IMG/VR virus record: IMGVR_UViG_3300044632_002118
Location: 1 to 36,062 of that record
DNA: 36,062 nt
DNA from: a virus
Strand: one strand, 5' to 3'
Of this stretch, positions 34,841 through 36,062 are shown in pieces; position 1 is the stretch's first letter, and each line of letters opens with the position of its first letter. The position numbers and the translations under genes were made by a program. The notes under the pieces were generated by a model that did no database searches, was not told the DNA's origin, and was given only the letters and a program-made list of their open reading frames with translations.

Positions 34841-36062
34841 GGTGTGGGTTGGGTTGGTTGGGTGAGAGCTTCGGCTTGGGCGGGGAAGACATCGCCGAGG
34901 TTGAGGCCGAGGGATTCGCATTTTTCTTTGCGGCGAATGTAGGCGCTGAGGATGTCGTCCTCTTCGGCTTCGGCATCGAGGCCGTGCAGGTTGCAGTAGC
35001 GCTCCCAGCTCATGTAACCGGAGTCGAGAAGCTGGGCGTAAAGCCTGCCATCTCTGCCATTATCGACCGTGATTTTTCGCGGGGCGACGAACTCACAGCG
35101 CCACCAATCATCTCCAGGGTAGGGCAAACGCCCGGCTTGGATTTCTTGGTAGATCCAGAATTTCCAGAGCGGTCGGCAGAATTGATCGATCAGCATTTGC
35201 TGGAGCCGCTCGAGGAAGTTTTGGGCGACTTCCAGGAGGCCGCGAAATTCGGTGCCTGCGCTGCCGACGAAGATCATGAGTGCCTCGGGCGGGAGGCCCA
35301 TGCCTCGGGCGATCTCGCCCATGATGGTGCGGATGAATGGCTCGAAGGCTCCGGCGGGGTGTTCGTTTTTGAAAGATTGGATGGACTCGCCGGGCTTGAG
35401 GCGCGGGATGAGCGTGCCGTTGTAGAGGGCTTCGGTGCTGATCTCTTCGCCGTTGGGGCCGGTGATCATCTTGCCTGCGCCGAGGCCGATCTTTTGGGCT
35501 TCGTTGCTGGTGACGACAAATCCGATCTGGGCGCCTGCTTTGGCGGATCCTTTTTCGTAGGCGAGATATTCGACAAGGTCGTGGCAGTTGGTGATGGCGT
35601 TATGCAGCCACGAGACTCCACGGGGGTATCCTGCCCGGCGGATGTGCCGGAAGTGCAGCATGTCGGCGGCTGGGACATCTTGAAATTTTCCAGAGGCCCG
35701 GTCGGTAATGACGCGATAGCTGACGGGGGCGTTGAAGCGGTCGAGAAGAACGCCGTCGAAAGCGCGCTCGTTGCTGTTGGCCGTGGATCCGACCGCCTCG
35801 GCGCCGATGAATCGGACGCGGGTGCCGCCTGCTTGGGTGGAAAGAAATTGCGCGAAGAAATCGCCGTCGCAGGCGACTTGGCGGAGGATGAGAGATTGCG
35901 CACCGTAGAAATTCACCTGGGCGCTGGCATCGAAAGCCCACGCATCACCGCAAGCGCGGTCTTCGAAGGCGCGCTCGGCTTGGCGGTTCCATGCGGTGTC
36001 GGAGGTGCGGGCCTTGGGGACAATGCCGGTTCCCACGGCGCGCTGGGCGAGGTGCTCGATGA
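34837..36062 (-). CDS. Portal protein, main part (starts at 356 across the junction)
   Basis: The remaining part of the 484-aa portal gene. Residues follow the lambda gpB/phage_portal_2 pattern: GTGIVPKA, FDASAQVNFYGAQSLILRQVACDGDFFAQF, HFRHIRRAGYPRGVSWLHNAI, GAQIGFVVT, PEALMIFVGSAGTEFRGLLEVAQNFLERLQQM and DQFCRPLWKFWIYQEI. The last 30 residues (AEALTQPTQPTP) overlap the protease gene by ATGA. It forms the DNA entry channel and nucleates head assembly. The window end at 36062 repeats bases 1-127, so bases 35936-36062 are counted twice. Confidence 0.92.
   Translation of the reverse strand, partial: IEHLAQRAVGTGIVPKARTSDTAWNRQAERAFEDRACGDAWAFDASAQVNFYGAQSLILRQVACDGDFFAQFLSTQAGGTRVRFIGAEAVGSTANSNERAFDGVLLDRFNAPVSYRVITDRASGKFQDVPAADMLHFRHIRRAGYPRGVSWLHNAITNCHDLVEYLAYEKGSAKAGAQIGFVVTSNEAQKIGLGAGKMITGPNGEEISTEALYNGTLIPRLKPGESIQSFKNEHPAGAFEPFIRTIMGEIARGMGLPPEALMIFVGSAGTEFRGLLEVAQNFLERLQQMLIDQFCRPLWKFWIYQEIQAGRLPYPGDDWWRCEFVAPRKITVDNGRDGRLYAQLLDSGYMSWERYCNLHGLDAEAEEDDILSAYIRRKEKCESLGLNLGDVFPAQAEALTQPTQPTP
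35936..36062. repeat. Terminal direct repeat, right copy (assembly overlap of a circle)
   Basis: Identical to 1-127. The portal frame is intact across the join when one copy is removed. Confidence 0.93.

Overview
The window is one complete, circularly assembled genome of a temperate, lambda-like siphovirus. Its last 127 bases (35936-36062) repeat its first 127 exactly, so the unique circle is 35,935 bp and the portal gene is cut by the arbitrary ends. Every gene except one reads on the minus strand, usually joined to its neighbour by a 4-base ATGA (or GTGA/TAATG) overlap. The host is not identifiable with certainty. GC is high (estimated by eye), many leaders are CA-rich without a Shine-Dalgarno sequence, and there is a 9-bp-period 'CACAGAGGA' dispersed repeat that I associate loosely with Verrucomicrobiota-type genomes. 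That assignment is a guess. The attachment core is the 3' part of a tRNA-Leu(UAA) gene, so the prophage probably sits in that host tRNA.

Layout in transcription order (falling coordinates). Control: a plus-strand ribbon-helix-helix (RHH) regulator (14629-14958) faces a minus-strand RHH gene across an operator-like spacer. Then follow an excisionase-like HTH protein and very small genes (14523-13515). Recombination and replication: Sak4-like ATPase, PD-(D/E)XK nuclease, DUF669/SSB-like protein, GIY-YIG-type protein, a protein of unknown function ending in a Gly/Arg-rich motif, an unusual hairpin-plus-pentamer repeat element (9909-10158), an initiator-like protein with iteron-like repeats, DnaB-like helicase and RuvC-like resolvase (13421-7485). 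Then come an HTH protein and small proteins (7488-5745).

Packaging and head: Nu1-like small terminase, a 50-aa protein, a phospholipase-D-fold nuclease, a short P27-like small terminase, GpA-family large terminase (5636-2144), an AT-rich block of small genes (1830-846), a gpW-like joiner, the portal (356 through the junction to 34837), ClpP-like protease fused to scaffold, and major capsid protein with a terminator (34840-32782). Tail: head-tail and tail-completion proteins, tail tube, a G/GT chaperone pair made by a -1 frameshift at GGGAAAC, an 879-aa tape measure protein, and a long set of tail-tip and fibre genes (32764-19118). Lysis: spanin-like proteins, holin and amidase (19121-17810). 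Accessory genes, including a metallophosphoesterase, lie between lysis and attP. The integrase follows attP.

The most unusual features are: (1) two homologous hairpins with different but self-complementary inner stems, each preceded by a strict 5-bp array; (2) a PLD-family nuclease inside the terminase operon with two different small-terminase-like proteins; (3) an attP with a tRNA core flanked by five direct 9-mers; (4) the octamer TTTGACAC placed just upstream of several start codons; (5) CA-rich, SD-less leaders on structural genes; (6) a C9 tract able to fuse two tail-region genes.
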